NCBI GenBank assembly: GCA_947498705.1 | Contig: CANMLW010000023.1 | Coordinates: 1-46,398 of the forward strand | From: an uncultured Aquimarina sp. | Lineage (GTDB): Bacteria; Bacteroidota; Bacteroidia; Flavobacteriales; Flavobacteriaceae | DNA: 46,398 nt | Direction of reading: 5' to 3' | Shown here: positions 10,290-18,231 of the stretch, piece by piece | How positions within the stretch are numbered: the first letter of the stretch is position 1 | How the letters are laid out: every line of letters starts with the position of its first letter | Made by a program: the position numbers and the translations under genes | The notes under the pieces: model-generated | The model's database searches: none | The model's input: the letters and a program-made list of their open reading frames with translations, nothing else | Told to the model about the DNA's origin: nothing

Positions 10290-10332
10290 TTGTTTTAAAC
10301 TAAGGTTATAACAACATATTAAAAACCAACCT

Positions 10333-10590
10333 ATGAAACATTTCATCAAGATACTTTTTACGATAGTCGTTGTTTTAATATCTATTGGATATTATTTCAA
10401 AAATACTGGTGATCATTCTCTGGGGGATAAACTGGTAGGAATCGGAATTTTGACTGCATCCTTTATTTTAATGCCATTTTTCATCTATTATCGATGGAAA
10501 AACAAAAATGTAAAAGACTATATGCTTACAGAAGAGAACCTTAGTAAAATGAGGGATTATGAAAAGAGTAAAGAAAAAAATAACGTTTAA
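10333..10590 (+). CDS. Small two-helix membrane protein, unknown function
   Basis: An 85-residue protein I cannot assign to a named family. It has two predicted membrane helices (about 3-22 and 34-52) joined by a short polar loop, then a highly charged cytoplasmic tail (YYRWKNKNVKDYML to the end). The start ATG at 10333 lies 43 bases after the ClC stop, on the same strand and with no terminator between, so the two genes may be co-transcribed. Coding is supported by typical flavobacterial codon use and the ordered helix-helix-tail layout. Confidence 0.7.
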   Translation: MKHFIKILFTIVVVLISIGYYFKNTGDHSLGDKLVGIGILTASFILMPFFIYYRWKNKNVKDYMLTEENLSKMRDYEKSKEKNNV

Positions 10591-10673
10591 ATTAAAAATA
10601 TTCACATCTAAATGATGATTGGTATTAAATTTAAAATTACCTTTAGTACTCAAATATTTATTTTTTTATTACA

Positions 10674-10868
10674 ATGGAAGGAACAGTTAAATTTTTTAAT
10701 GAATCAAAAGGTTACGGATTTATTACCAACGACGAAACAGGAAAAGACATTTTTGTACACGCTTCGGGAATCGACGGCGAAGCATTAAACGAAGGTGACA
10801 AAGTAGAGTATCAAGAAGAAGAAGGAAGAAAGGGGCTTACAGCTGCCAAAGTGCGCTTAATCCACTAA
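10674..10868 (+). CDS. Cold-shock domain protein (CspA family)
   Basis: A 64-residue protein consisting of a single cold-shock domain, an OB-fold that binds single-stranded RNA and DNA and acts as an RNA chaperone. Both RNA-binding motifs are intact: RNP1 as KGYGFI (about 12-17) and RNP2 as DIFVHAS (about 25-31). The start MEGTVKFFN is typical of the family and the length is standard. A strong terminator lies directly downstream. The 83-base leader before the start is A+T rich, and I cannot show a specific cold-responsive structure in it. Confidence 0.95.
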   Translation: MEGTVKFFNESKGYGFITNDETGKDIFVHASGIDGEALNEGDKVEYQEEEGRKGLTAAKVRLIH

Positions 10869-10890
10869 TACGGTATATATTCTAAGTTTC

Positions 10891-10918
10891 AAAAGCACTG
10901 CAATTGCAGTGCTTTTTT
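10891..10918 (+). terminator. Rho-independent terminator of the cold-shock gene
   Basis: An 11-bp perfect stem (10891-10901 with 10906-10916) with an AATT loop and a T-run. It is nearly palindromic and could also serve the convergent gene at 10953. Confidence 0.9.
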
Positions 10919-10952
10919 AGTATATACTATATCTTTTAATTTGTGAATATCT

Positions 10953-11438
10953 TCAACCTGCTTTTTTCTTTACAGGTATCCAAATTTGTTCTTCAGAATC
11001 AGGGTGATTATTTTTATACTTTTCTCCTAATATTTCAAAATGTGGTCTATTATCCAGCTCATACTCAGAATTGGGAAGCCACTTTGTGAAGATATAATAA
11101 AAGATACCTGGGTCATTACCAGCACCTTTATAATCAAAAACAGCATACTCTCCACTTATTAAGATAAAAGATTCTAATTCTTCAGGTACGTTCTCTAAAT
11201 CAGCTACTTCTACAACTGCCCATTTTTCGAAAATGGTATTTGGATTAAAATTTTGGTAATACATTGGGTCATAGACTTGCATCGAGATCTTGTCATCGTT
11301 AAGTCTATTGATTATTTTCTTAATCTTTGGCACAAAACCACTCCAAAGTTCTTGGGTTCTATTATTTGCCACACTCATTTTTAATCGGGCACCAACAAGC
11401 TTTCTTTCTTTGGCAATTTCAATTCTTGGTTGTAACAT
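10953..11438 (-). CDS. GyrI-like / AraC effector-binding domain protein
   Basis: A 161-residue stand-alone effector-binding domain of the GyrI-like (SOUL/BacR-type) superfamily. The layout is typical: an N-terminal strand (RIEIAKERKLVGARLKMS), a central helix with WSGFVPKIKKI, and a conserved end (PHFEILGEKYKNNHPDSEEQIWIPVK). These domains bind small amphipathic molecules. Some sequester toxins or inhibitors, others sense ligands when fused to an HTH. There is no DNA-binding domain here. The ligand is unknown. The gene is convergent with the cold-shock gene, lies just downstream of tadA on the same strand (68-base gap), and may be read through from it. Confidence 0.82.
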   Translation of the reverse strand: MLQPRIEIAKERKLVGARLKMSVANNRTQELWSGFVPKIKKIINRLNDDKISMQVYDPMYYQNFNPNTIFEKWAVVEVADLENVPEELESFILISGEYAVFDYKGAGNDPGIFYYIFTKWLPNSEYELDNRPHFEILGEKYKNNHPDSEEQIWIPVKKKAG

Positions 11439-11506
11439 GTGTATTTTATCGTCTATAACTTTAAGTTTTTTAAACTCCTTTTAAAAACAAAAACACCACT
11501 ATCAAA

Positions 11507-11956
11507 TTAATTCAGATTACGTTTTTCTATAAAAAAACGAGTAAGCAACTCACTACATTCTTGTTCTAAAACACCGCCCTTAATTTTTGTTTTTGGATGT
11601 AACTTAGTTCCCATTGCGGCACATCCTCGTTTTTCATCTATTGCTCCATACACTATTTTTCCTATTTGACTCCAATATAATGCCCCTGCACACATTTGGC
11701 AAGGCTCGAGAGTTACGTACAATGTACATTCGTGTAAATACTTTCCTCCTAGAAAATTTGCTGCTGCGGTTATCGCTTGCATTTCGGCATGAGCAGTCAC
11801 ATCATTAAGCAATTCGGTAAGATTATGTGCTCTTGCAATAATTTTATCTTCTATGACAATAACAGCTCCTACTGGCACCTCATCTTTTTCATAAGCTAAC
11901 ATGGCTTCCTGAAGCGCTTTTTTCATAAAGTAAGAATCATCAAGTGGATCTAACAT
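11507..11956 (-). CDS. tadA: tRNA-specific adenosine deaminase TadA
   Basis: A 149-residue zinc-dependent cytidine/deoxycytidylate-deaminase-fold enzyme. It converts adenosine 34 of tRNA-Arg to inosine so that one tRNA reads several codons. The catalytic and zinc ligands are intact: H56-A-E58 and P85-C86-x-x-C89. The NLTE motif (about 45-48) and the length fit TadA rather than a free-base deaminase. The start at 11956 is used because it lies a short distance after a good promoter. A second in-frame Met at residue 11 (MKKALQEAM) is a plausible alternative, since many family members begin close to that point. The gene is divergent from dxs. Confidence 0.95.
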   Translation of the reverse strand: MLDPLDDSYFMKKALQEAMLAYEKDEVPVGAVIVIEDKIIARAHNLTELLNDVTAHAEMQAITAAANFLGGKYLHECTLYVTLEPCQMCAGALYWSQIGKIVYGAIDEKRGCAAMGTKLHPKTKIKGGVLEQECSELLTRFFIEKRNLN

Positions 11957-11982
11957 ATCCCATTTTTTGAGGTAAAACTAAC

Positions 11983-12014
11983 CAAAAATATCTTCACTTG
12001 TATGGTAATACCAA
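11983..12014 (-). promoter_or_regulatory. Promoter of tadA
   Basis: On the minus strand a TTG at 12014-12012 is followed after 21 bases by TATTTTTG at 11990-11983. This fits the Bacteroidota TTG / TAnnTTTG promoter, with the start codon 26 bases downstream of the -7 element. Confidence 0.65.
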
Positions 12015-12030
12015 TTCAACCACAAAATAG

Positions 12031-12038
12031 TACTTTTG
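12031..12038 (+). promoter_or_regulatory. dxs -7 promoter element, possibly giving a leaderless mRNA
   Basis: TACTTTTG matches TAnnTTTG and ends only 4 bases before the dxs ATG at 12043. A transcription start at the usual 5-7 bases beyond the element would fall at or within the start codon. This implies a leaderless transcript, or a promoter further upstream. Confidence 0.45.
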
Positions 12039-12042
12039 CATC

Positions 12043-13809
12043 ATGCAAGAGCCACTACTATCAAATATCAAATACCCTTCGGATATACGTAAGTTATCTC
12101 CTGATCAATTACCGCAATTAGCACAAGAATTACGGGAGTTTGTCATTGATATTGTGGCTACCAAAGAAGGGCATCTTGGAGCAAGTCTTGGTGTTATCGA
12201 ACTCACTATTGCTTTACATTACATTTATAACACACCAAATGATCTTTTGGTATGGGACGTGGGACATCAGGCATATCCACATAAAATCCTAACAGGAAGA
12301 AAAGATAATTTTCATACCAATCGACAGTTAGGAGGTATTAGCGGCTTTCCTAAACGCAATGAAAGTGAATATGATACTTTTGGTGTGGGGCACTCCTCTA
12401 CTTCTATCTCTGCTACATTAGGAATGGCTATCGCCTCTAAATTAAAAGGTGATACTCATAAACATCATATTGCAGTAATAGGAGATGCATCTATTGCAAG
12501 CGGAATGGCTTTTGAAGGACTTAATCATGCAGGAGTAACCGATGCTAATATGTTGGTGATACTTAATGATAATGCCATTGGGATTGACCCTAGTGTTGGG
12601 GCACTAAAAGAATACCTTACCAAAGCAAAAGTGGGCGTAAAACCCAGAACTAATAATATCATAGAAGCATTGAATTTTAACTATTTTGGACCAATAGACG
12701 GAAATGATTTACCTTCATTGCTTAGCACATTAGAAGAACTTAAAAAAACAAAAGGTCCTAAGCTGTTGCATATCATCACTACCAAAGGAAAAGGGTTAAG
12801 GCAAGCAGAAGAAGATCAGGTAAAATATCATGCTCCAGGAAAATTTAACGCTTCTACCGGAGATCTAATTCCCAAAAAAAGTGAAGGATTACCTCCTAAA
12901 TTTCAAGATGTATTTGGTTATACCATTCTAGAACTTGCAAGAGTCAATAAAAAAATCATTGGTATTACCCCTGCTATGCCCACGGGCAGCTCTTTAAAAT
13001 ATATGATGGAAGAAATTCCTGATCGAGCGTTTGATGTAGGAATTGCAGAACAACATGCCGTAACACTAGCTGCCGGAATGGCAACACAAGGGTTAGTTCC
13101 TTTTTGCACTGTTTATTCTACCTTTTTACAACGTGCCTATGATCAAGTAATTCATGATGTTGCTTTGCAAAACTTACCTGTGATTTTTTGTGTCGATCGT
13201 GCAGGTATTGTGGGTAATGACGGCGCTACTCACCATGGTGTTTTTGATATTGCTTATTTAAATTGCATTCCTAATCTCATTATTGCAGCACCGGCAAATG
13301 AAATTGAATTACGTCATTTGCTTTATACAGCTTCACTAGGATTACCTCATCCAATTGCCATACGATACCCAAGGGGAAGAGGCTATATAACCGATTGGAA
13401 GGTCCCGATGCAACCGTTAGCCATAGGTAAAGGTATTTGTTATCAGAAGGGAGAGAAAATCGCCATTATTTCTACAGGTACTATTGCCAATAATGCCAAA
13501 CAAGCCATACAACATATTACTCAACAAATTGGGCATTATCATTTCTGCTTTATAAAACCTCTTGATACCACCCTACTAAAACATATTTTACAAAAATATG
13601 ATACCGTTATTACCCTAGAAGATGGTGTTATTAAAGGAGGGTTTGGTAGTACTATAATCCATTTTGCAAACCAGCATCATTTTAATAACAAAATCATCAC
13701 ACTAGGAGTTCATGACCAGTTTATTCACCATGGTACCGTAGATGAACTGCATGATATTGCAGGAATTTCATCAGATAAAATTACACAAGTAATTCAAGAA
13801 AATCTATAA
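12043..13809 (+). CDS. dxs: 1-deoxy-D-xylulose-5-phosphate synthase
   Basis: A 588-residue thiamine-diphosphate enzyme that joins pyruvate and glyceraldehyde 3-phosphate to form DXP, the first step of the MEP isoprenoid pathway and a precursor for thiamine and pyridoxal. Visible landmarks are His44 in the GHLGASLG motif, the diphosphate/metal segment GDASIASGMAFEGLNHAG (147 onward) with NDN at 175-177, the catalytic glutamate region IAEQHAVTLAAGMA (about 336-349), and GNDGATHHGVFD. The protein is somewhat shorter than E. coli DXS (about 620) but has all three transketolase-like domains. The usual GDG of the metal motif reads GDA here, a modest deviation. A 16-bp inverted repeat follows the stop. 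Confidence 0.95.
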   Translation: MQEPLLSNIKYPSDIRKLSPDQLPQLAQELREFVIDIVATKEGHLGASLGVIELTIALHYIYNTPNDLLVWDVGHQAYPHKILTGRKDNFHTNRQLGGISGFPKRNESEYDTFGVGHSSTSISATLGMAIASKLKGDTHKHHIAVIGDASIASGMAFEGLNHAGVTDANMLVILNDNAIGIDPSVGALKEYLTKAKVGVKPRTNNIIEALNFNYFGPIDGNDLPSLLSTLEELKKTKGPKLLHIITTKGKGLRQAEEDQVKYHAPGKFNASTGDLIPKKSEGLPPKFQDVFGYTILELARVNKKIIGITPAMPTGSSLKYMMEEIPDRAFDVGIAEQHAVTLAAGMATQGLVPFCTVYSTFLQRAYDQVIHDVALQNLPVIFCVDRAGIVGNDGATHHGVFDIAYLNCIPNLIIAAPANEIELRHLLYTASLGLPHPIAIRYPRGRGYITDWKVPMQPLAIGKGICYQKGEKIAIISTGTIANNAKQAIQHITQQIGHYHFCFIKPLDTTLLKHILQKYDTVITLEDGVIKGGFGSTIIHFANQHHFNNKIITLGVHDQFIHHGTVDELHDIAGISSDKITQVIQENL

Positions 13810-13834
13810 TCTTATCCTAGAAAACCAAAAAATA

Positions 13835-13870
13835 AGTCCTGTATCTTCAAGAAGTTGAAGATACAGGACT
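13835..13870 (+). terminator. Long perfect hairpin after dxs, probable terminator
   Basis: A 16-bp perfect stem (13835-13850 with 13855-13870) with a GAAG loop. The following sequence is A/T rich but has no clean T-run, so termination efficiency is uncertain. A degenerate copy of the right arm and its downstream flank recurs from 15795. Confidence 0.6.
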
Positions 13871-13932
13871 TTATATAGTATTATTTCCCATATTTTCGCC
13901 ATTTTAAAATTGAAATATTACTTATGAAAAAA
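13851..13932 (+). repeat. Duplicated upstream region, copy 1
   Basis: This stretch, from the right arm of the dxs hairpin to the first codons of the lipoprotein gene at 13924, is repeated with few changes at 15795-15895. The shared parts are the GAAGTTGAAG...AGGACTTT block and the block from CCATTTTAAAA to ATTACTTATGAAAAAA. It includes TATTTTCG at 13891-13898, a one-base variant of the -7 consensus. Confidence 0.8.
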
Positions 13933-14364
13933 CTGAACTTATTAATTTTATTTATCGCTGCAATTACAATCATTTCTTGTAAAAAAGATGATGATGCCTC
14001 GGGAGAAGAAAATACAACTTCGAATTCGCAACTTGTTGGAACCTGGAAAATTGTAAGTATTGTAGAAGATGAAATCCCTGAAGACTTATCAGACTGCCGT
14101 AAAAAATCAAATTATGTATTTAAATCTGATAATACTTATGTAAATGAACATTTTGTAGATGGTGGATTAGGAACCGCACCTTGTTTAGATGATGGATTTT
14201 CTGGAACCTATTCTATCTCTGGTAACAAAATAACTTTTATAGAAGATGATTCTGAAGCAGAAGGAGAAGGAATAGTTTACGAATTTAAAGTAGAAAACAA
14301 TGTATTCTCTCTTATCGATAACGAGGGTGGTAGTATATATGTAGAAACTTATACCAAACAATAA
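13924..14364 (+). CDS. Lipocalin-like lipoprotein
   Basis: A 146-residue lipoprotein. The signal peptide ends in the lipobox IISC with Cys19, and CKKDDD follows. This acidic stretch resembles the lipoprotein export signal that sends Bacteroidota lipoproteins to the cell surface. The mature domain (about 36-146) fits the lipocalin-like beta-barrel pattern: QLVGTWKIVSI near the start, YVFKSDNTYV and GTYSISGNKITF in the middle. Its ligand and function are unknown. The gene is paired with a diverged paralogue at 15887 that shares both the upstream region and the lipocalin-like layout. It is transcribed like the kelch-type lipoprotein gene 43 bases downstream and possibly with it. Confidence 0.85.
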   Translation: MKKLNLLILFIAAITIISCKKDDDASGEENTTSNSQLVGTWKIVSIVEDEIPEDLSDCRKKSNYVFKSDNTYVNEHFVDGGLGTAPCLDDGFSGTYSISGNKITFIEDDSEAEGEGIVYEFKVENNVFSLIDNEGGSIYVETYTKQ

Positions 14365-14407
14365 TATCTAAACACGAATTGTACTAACAAAAGTAAAATT
14401 TGAAGCC

Positions 14408-15721
14408 ATGAAAAAATATATGTTATTTAACATAATTTTATTTGTATTTATGCTCGCATGCGATAAAAGTGAGGATGATATTATAAATGAAAATTCAGAT
14501 CTAGAAACTGAGGAGGATACCATTTTGGATAATACTACAAATAAAGAACCAGAACCTTTTAACCTATTAGAAGTTTTGGATAATGCTGTAGATGTAGATG
14601 TTTTACCCATTTTAAAATGGGAAGTCTCAAAAGATGATGATGATGTTACTTATGAAGTATTTGTTGACACTAAAAATCCGCCTGTTAACCTTTTAGCAAA
14701 GGATTTATCGATAAATCAATATAAGTTGGAGAAAAAAATATTTACATCTCAAAAATACTTTTGGAAAGTAGTAGCAAAGGATAGTAAAGGGGCTTCAACT
14801 GAGAGTAGTATATTCTCTTTTACAACAAAAAAAATTGAACCTACTATCAATTTAATCAAAGAAAAAGGAAGTTTTGGCGAACGATATAATCATAAAGTTG
14901 TAGTCTTAAATAATAAATTATTTTTATTGAGCGGCATTACCATTGGAGCAGGAAAAAGAACGGACATTTGGAGTAGTGATGATGGTTCTAGTTTCAACCA
15001 GGTAAATAGTTTTAAAAGCAGCTATTTTGAAGGTAGCTTTGACGCCGTCGAATTTAAAGATAAAATATGGATAACTAATTCTGAAAATGGAGTGTTTTCT
15101 ACTACCGATGGAATGACTTTGAACGTAGTTAATGATCAAATAAAATTTGGAGGAAGATATGCTAGTAACAGATCTGTAGTTTTTAATGATAAAATATGGG
15201 TTATTTCTAATGATAGATATACAAATCATATATCCTTTAGTAATGATGGGAAAAACTGGGCTAATGCAAAAAAGCCTCCATTTTCAGGACGAAAGGGATA
15301 TAGTTTAGTTGCTTTTAACAATAAATTATGGGTAATAGGAGGACAATCAATAGATGAAACATTAAACAGTGTCTATAATAATGATGTATGGTATACTGAA
15401 GATGGTGAAAACTGGAATAGAGCAATTGAAGAAGCTCCCTTTTCAAAAAGACATAAGCATTCTTCTGTAGTTTATGATGGTAAAATTTGGGTTATTGGAG
15501 GAAGTGATGGAACAGGAGCTGATAATGGTAATCTTTATGAAAATGGACTGAACGATATTTGGTATAGTGCAGATGGTGAAAACTGGACCATGATGGTTGA
15601 AAAAGCTCCATTTTCAGTAAGGTATAATTGCTCTTCTACTATTTTTGATGATAAAATTTTTATTATCGGAGGTATCAGTCGTTCTACCGGCATTGTTGGT
15701 GACATATGGACAATAGAGTAA
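14408..15721 (+). CDS. Kelch-like beta-propeller lipoprotein
   Basis: A 437-residue lipoprotein with lipobox FMLAC (Cys18) followed by DKSEDD, an acidic surface-export-like signal. Residues about 50-140 form a fibronectin-type-III-like domain (PILKWEVSKDDDDVTYEVFVD, KYFWKVVAKDSKGASTESSIFSF). Residues about 150-437 carry repeats with the pattern FNDKIWVIGG and DVWYTEDGENWN, fitting a kelch / galactose-oxidase-type propeller. The GG doublets and the recurring W of each blade are visible. No catalytic residues stand out, so a binding or adhesion role is more likely than an enzyme. It lies between the two lipocalin-like paralogues on the same strand. Confidence 0.83.
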   Translation: MKKYMLFNIILFVFMLACDKSEDDIINENSDLETEEDTILDNTTNKEPEPFNLLEVLDNAVDVDVLPILKWEVSKDDDDVTYEVFVDTKNPPVNLLAKDLSINQYKLEKKIFTSQKYFWKVVAKDSKGASTESSIFSFTTKKIEPTINLIKEKGSFGERYNHKVVVLNNKLFLLSGITIGAGKRTDIWSSDDGSSFNQVNSFKSSYFEGSFDAVEFKDKIWITNSENGVFSTTDGMTLNVVNDQIKFGGRYASNRSVVFNDKIWVISNDRYTNHISFSNDGKNWANAKKPPFSGRKGYSLVAFNNKLWVIGGQSIDETLNSVYNNDVWYTEDGENWNRAIEEAPFSKRHKHSSVVYDGKIWVIGGSDGTGADNGNLYENGLNDIWYSADGENWTMMVEKAPFSVRYNCSSTIFDDKIFIIGGISRSTGIVGDIWTIE

Positions 15722-15794
15722 GTCATATACGCTTTAGTGCATTTTTTGTATTAATCATAAAATAATTTTATAGAAGATGATACATGCTCAAATA

Positions 15795-15895
15795 GAAGTT
15801 GAAGGTATAGGACTTTGTATAGTATCATTTTATCTATTCTTACCATTTTATCTATTCTTACCATTTTAAAAATTGAAATATTACTTATGAAAAAA
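15795..15895 (+). repeat. Duplicated upstream region, copy 2
   Basis: The diverged second copy of 13851-13932, placed before the paralogous lipoprotein gene at 15887. The left arm of the dxs hairpin is not preserved here, so this copy no longer forms the long terminator. Confidence 0.8.
15831..15866 (+). repeat. 18-bp perfect tandem repeat (2 units)
   Basis: The unit TATCTATTCTTACCATTT occurs twice without change (15831-15848 and 15849-15866). It expands the spacer between the promoter-like region and the start codon compared with copy 1. In one frame it encodes a repeated hydrophobic peptide, which makes the upstream extension of the gene look coding when it is probably not. Confidence 0.9.
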
Positions 15896-16468
15896 ATTAT
15901 ATCAAATCTTGTGCTGTGTTTCCTGATTATGGGAATTACATTTTCTTGTCAGGACGAAGAAAACCTCCCTAATACAAACCCCGAAGAGGAAGTTTCTGAT
16001 GATACGGATACAGATGACACTACAGACATCGAAGATAATCCAGATAATGACACTGATACTACCACAGAAACAGAAAACACCTATGATGAACTTGATTTAA
16101 TAGGAAGGTGGGATCTTATTAGCGAAGAAGAAGTAGGCAATGATATTTTCAATATTGTAGAATGCAACGATAAATATATTATGATCCTTTCAAAGAAGGA
16201 AGACGGAAGTAATTTAGCACAGTTTGAACAGTACACAATGATGGATCAGGAATGTACTGCCTCTACAAGTTGGGATTATGTATGGGAAATTACAGATGAC
16301 CAATTCGTTACTTATACCACAACTGATTTTGATGATCGTTATGACGAAGACACATATACGATTATAGAATTAAGTAGTACCACTTTAAAACGTATATCTA
16401 CTACAACTTATACGGAAAACGGTGTTGAAAAAACTTCGGAATATATTGATACATTTAAAAAACTCTAA
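15887..16468 (+). CDS. Lipocalin-like lipoprotein with acidic linker (paralogue of 13924 gene)
   Basis: A 193-residue lipoprotein. I place the start at 15887, where a clean signal peptide begins (MKKIISNLVLCF). The frame is open 24 codons further upstream, but that part comes from the 18-bp tandem repeat and would spoil the signal peptide. The lipobox is TFSC (Cys21) followed by QDEE, close to the surface-export signals of Bacteroidota. A low-complexity Asp/Thr/Glu linker (about 32-68) precedes a lipocalin-like domain starting LIGRWDLISEEE. The start context matches that of the 13924 gene almost base for base, which supports duplication. Function unknown. Confidence 0.83.
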   Translation: MKKIISNLVLCFLIMGITFSCQDEENLPNTNPEEEVSDDTDTDDTTDIEDNPDNDTDTTTETENTYDELDLIGRWDLISEEEVGNDIFNIVECNDKYIMILSKKEDGSNLAQFEQYTMMDQECTASTSWDYVWEITDDQFVTYTTTDFDDRYDEDTYTIIELSSTTLKRISTTTYTENGVEKTSEYIDTFKKL

Positions 16469-16494
16469 TTTTTACTTTATTTGATATCACATTT

Positions 16495-16518
16495 AAACCT
16501 ATCGTTCAACATAGGTTT
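16495..16518. terminator. Hairpin in convergent intergenic region
   Basis: An 8-bp inverted repeat (16495-16502 with 16511-16518). Read on the minus strand it follows the stop of the HD hydrolase gene. The T-tracts are short, so it is a weak candidate. Confidence 0.45.
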
Positions 16519-16530
16519 ACTTTACATATC

Positions 16531-16560
16531 CCTGTCTGTCTTTATAAGCAGACAGGTTTT
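16531..16560 (+). terminator. Rho-independent terminator of the 15887 lipoprotein gene
   Basis: An 8-bp stem (16531-16538 with 16549-16556) is followed by TTTTA. The convergent gene's stop codon (16561-16559) lies at its edge. Confidence 0.75.
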
Positions 16561-17908
16561 ACGACAACTGCAACCCTCGTATCTTTTGAAATTTCAGCAG
16601 AGCATTGCCATCTGTTAAACTGGCCACAAAATTACTTATACTAATTAACCGGGTATATAGATCGTCATTTTTATAGTCAAAATTAGCACCTTCTGCTCTT
16701 AGGATAAGCTTATCATAATTAGAATCAACTCCTTGGTTATAATGATCGGTTGCTACGCAATATCGATCTAAAAGTGTTGCCATAATCTCATATCCTGCTA
16801 TTTCTTTTTCTGTAACCTCTTGGCTTTGGTATATCTTATCAACACTAATCTTGATAATATCTCCTATCTGTGCTTCATATTTACTCTTATCTACCAATGC
16901 TGTATCAAAAGTACCTGATAATATCGCTTCTTCATTATCCACAAAAATCGTGGCTGCTTCTTGTATAAGTGTATTAATCGCCAGTGACCTTAAATAGCTT
17001 AAGCGATCTGCAGTAGTGACTAATCCATGATATTTTGAAGTGTTGATAGTATCTTTTACTAATTTGAGCAGGTATTCTAATGCATATTCTTCTTCTATTA
17101 ATCCCAGATTAATTCCATCTTCAAAATCAATAATTGTATAACAAATGTCGTCTGCCGCTTCTACCAAGAATGTTAGTGGATGTCTACTATAGGTTACTTC
17201 ATTATCGATCTTATGTTGTAACAATCCTACCTCTTCTGCCACTTCTTTAAAAAAAGAAACTTCATTCTGAAAATATCCGAATTTTTTATGAGCAATATGT
17301 GGAGTTGGTTTTTTGGGGAGTGATTCTTTAGGATACTTCATAAATGCTCCCAATGTAGCAAAAGATAAACGAAGCCCCCCTTCTATTCCTTCTCTGGATT
17401 CTGTAAGGATTTTAAAACCATTAGCATTTCCTTCGAAGTCAGTTAAATCTTGGTATTGTTTTTCGGTTAATTGGTTTTTATATCGTACTCCTGCCCCTGT
17501 TTTAAAGTATTCTCCTATTGCTTTTTCTCCAGAGTGACCAAAGGGTGGATTACCAATATCATGTGCCAGTGCTGCCGCTGCTACAATCGCTCCAAAATCA
17601 TTAAATTGATATCCATGAACTGTTGTAAGATGAGGGTATTTCTCCAGTATTTTTTTTCCCACTACTCTTCCTAATGAACGGCCTACCACCGATACTTCTA
17701 AACTATGTGTTAATCGGGTATGCACAAAACTGGTTTTTGACAAGGGGATAACTTGTGTTTTATCCTGTAAACTTCTAAAGGCAGAAGAAAAGATAATACG
17801 ATCATAATCTACCTCAAAGCCTAAGCGCGTTTCATCTTGTTCTTTACGTAATCTTTTATTTCTATCTCCTTGCCTTTTTAACGACAGGAGCTGTTCCCAA
17901 TTCATCAT
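16559..17908 (-). CDS. dgt: HD-domain dNTP triphosphohydrolase (dGTPase family)
   Basis: A 449-residue protein of the deoxyguanosinetriphosphate triphosphohydrolase family, which cleaves dNTPs to the deoxynucleoside and triphosphate and so limits the dNTP pool. The N-terminal signature RIIFSSAFRSLQDKTQV is followed by the metal-binding HD residues: His68 in TRLTHSLEVS, His116-Asp117 in AALAHDIGNPPFGHSGE, and a later Asp in the EAADDICYTIID segment. Its length matches the family. It lies close to nrdA and nrdB, which make deoxynucleotides, a fitting though not operonic context. The nucleotide preference (dGTP or several dNTPs) cannot be read from sequence. Confidence 0.93.
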   Translation of the reverse strand: MMNWEQLLSLKRQGDRNKRLRKEQDETRLGFEVDYDRIIFSSAFRSLQDKTQVIPLSKTSFVHTRLTHSLEVSVVGRSLGRVVGKKILEKYPHLTTVHGYQFNDFGAIVAAAALAHDIGNPPFGHSGEKAIGEYFKTGAGVRYKNQLTEKQYQDLTDFEGNANGFKILTESREGIEGGLRLSFATLGAFMKYPKESLPKKPTPHIAHKKFGYFQNEVSFFKEVAEEVGLLQHKIDNEVTYSRHPLTFLVEAADDICYTIIDFEDGINLGLIEEEYALEYLLKLVKDTINTSKYHGLVTTADRLSYLRSLAINTLIQEAATIFVDNEEAILSGTFDTALVDKSKYEAQIGDIIKISVDKIYQSQEVTEKEIAGYEIMATLLDRYCVATDHYNQGVDSNYDKLILRAEGANFDYKNDDLYTRLISISNFVASLTDGNALLKFQKIRGLQLS

Positions 17909-18231
17909 AAATATCTACTATGGTTTATCAAAAGAATCCTAAATGGTACTTTTCAAGGTATGTATACCAAATAAACATAAAAACAAGCCTTATACTTTGT
18001 TTCTATCGCACCCATATTTCACAATAAAATAAAACCGTAGCTAGAGCTATGCTTGAATTTTCTTGTTTATCTGATCACGATATAATTCAAATTCTTTAGG
18101 TTTATTTTTAAATTCATTTGATATAAGGCCTTACTTCTCTAACTATACTGTATGCAAGAGCTTGCCAAAAATAATAAAAAAGGGAAGCATCTGTTAAGAA
18201 AACTTCCCTTTTACCCTATATAAATCCAGGT
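17909..18231. other. Intergenic region upstream of dgt and downstream of nrdA
   Basis: A 323-base gap. It contains the nrdA terminator (18165-18212) and, to its left, the presumed dgt promoter region. I find no RNA gene, repeat or convincing small reading frame. Confidence 0.5.
18165..18212 (-). terminator. Rho-independent terminator of nrdA
   Basis: A 10-bp stem (18203-18212 with 18178-18187), read on the minus strand, is followed by a T-rich run down to about 18165. It starts 20 bases after the nrdA stop. Confidence 0.88.

Noticed and set aside
15815..15886. An upstream extension of the second lipocalin-like lipoprotein.
   Set aside because: The 24 residues come largely from the 18-bp tandem repeat and would spoil the lipoprotein signal. 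The paralogue starts at the equivalent downstream ATG.
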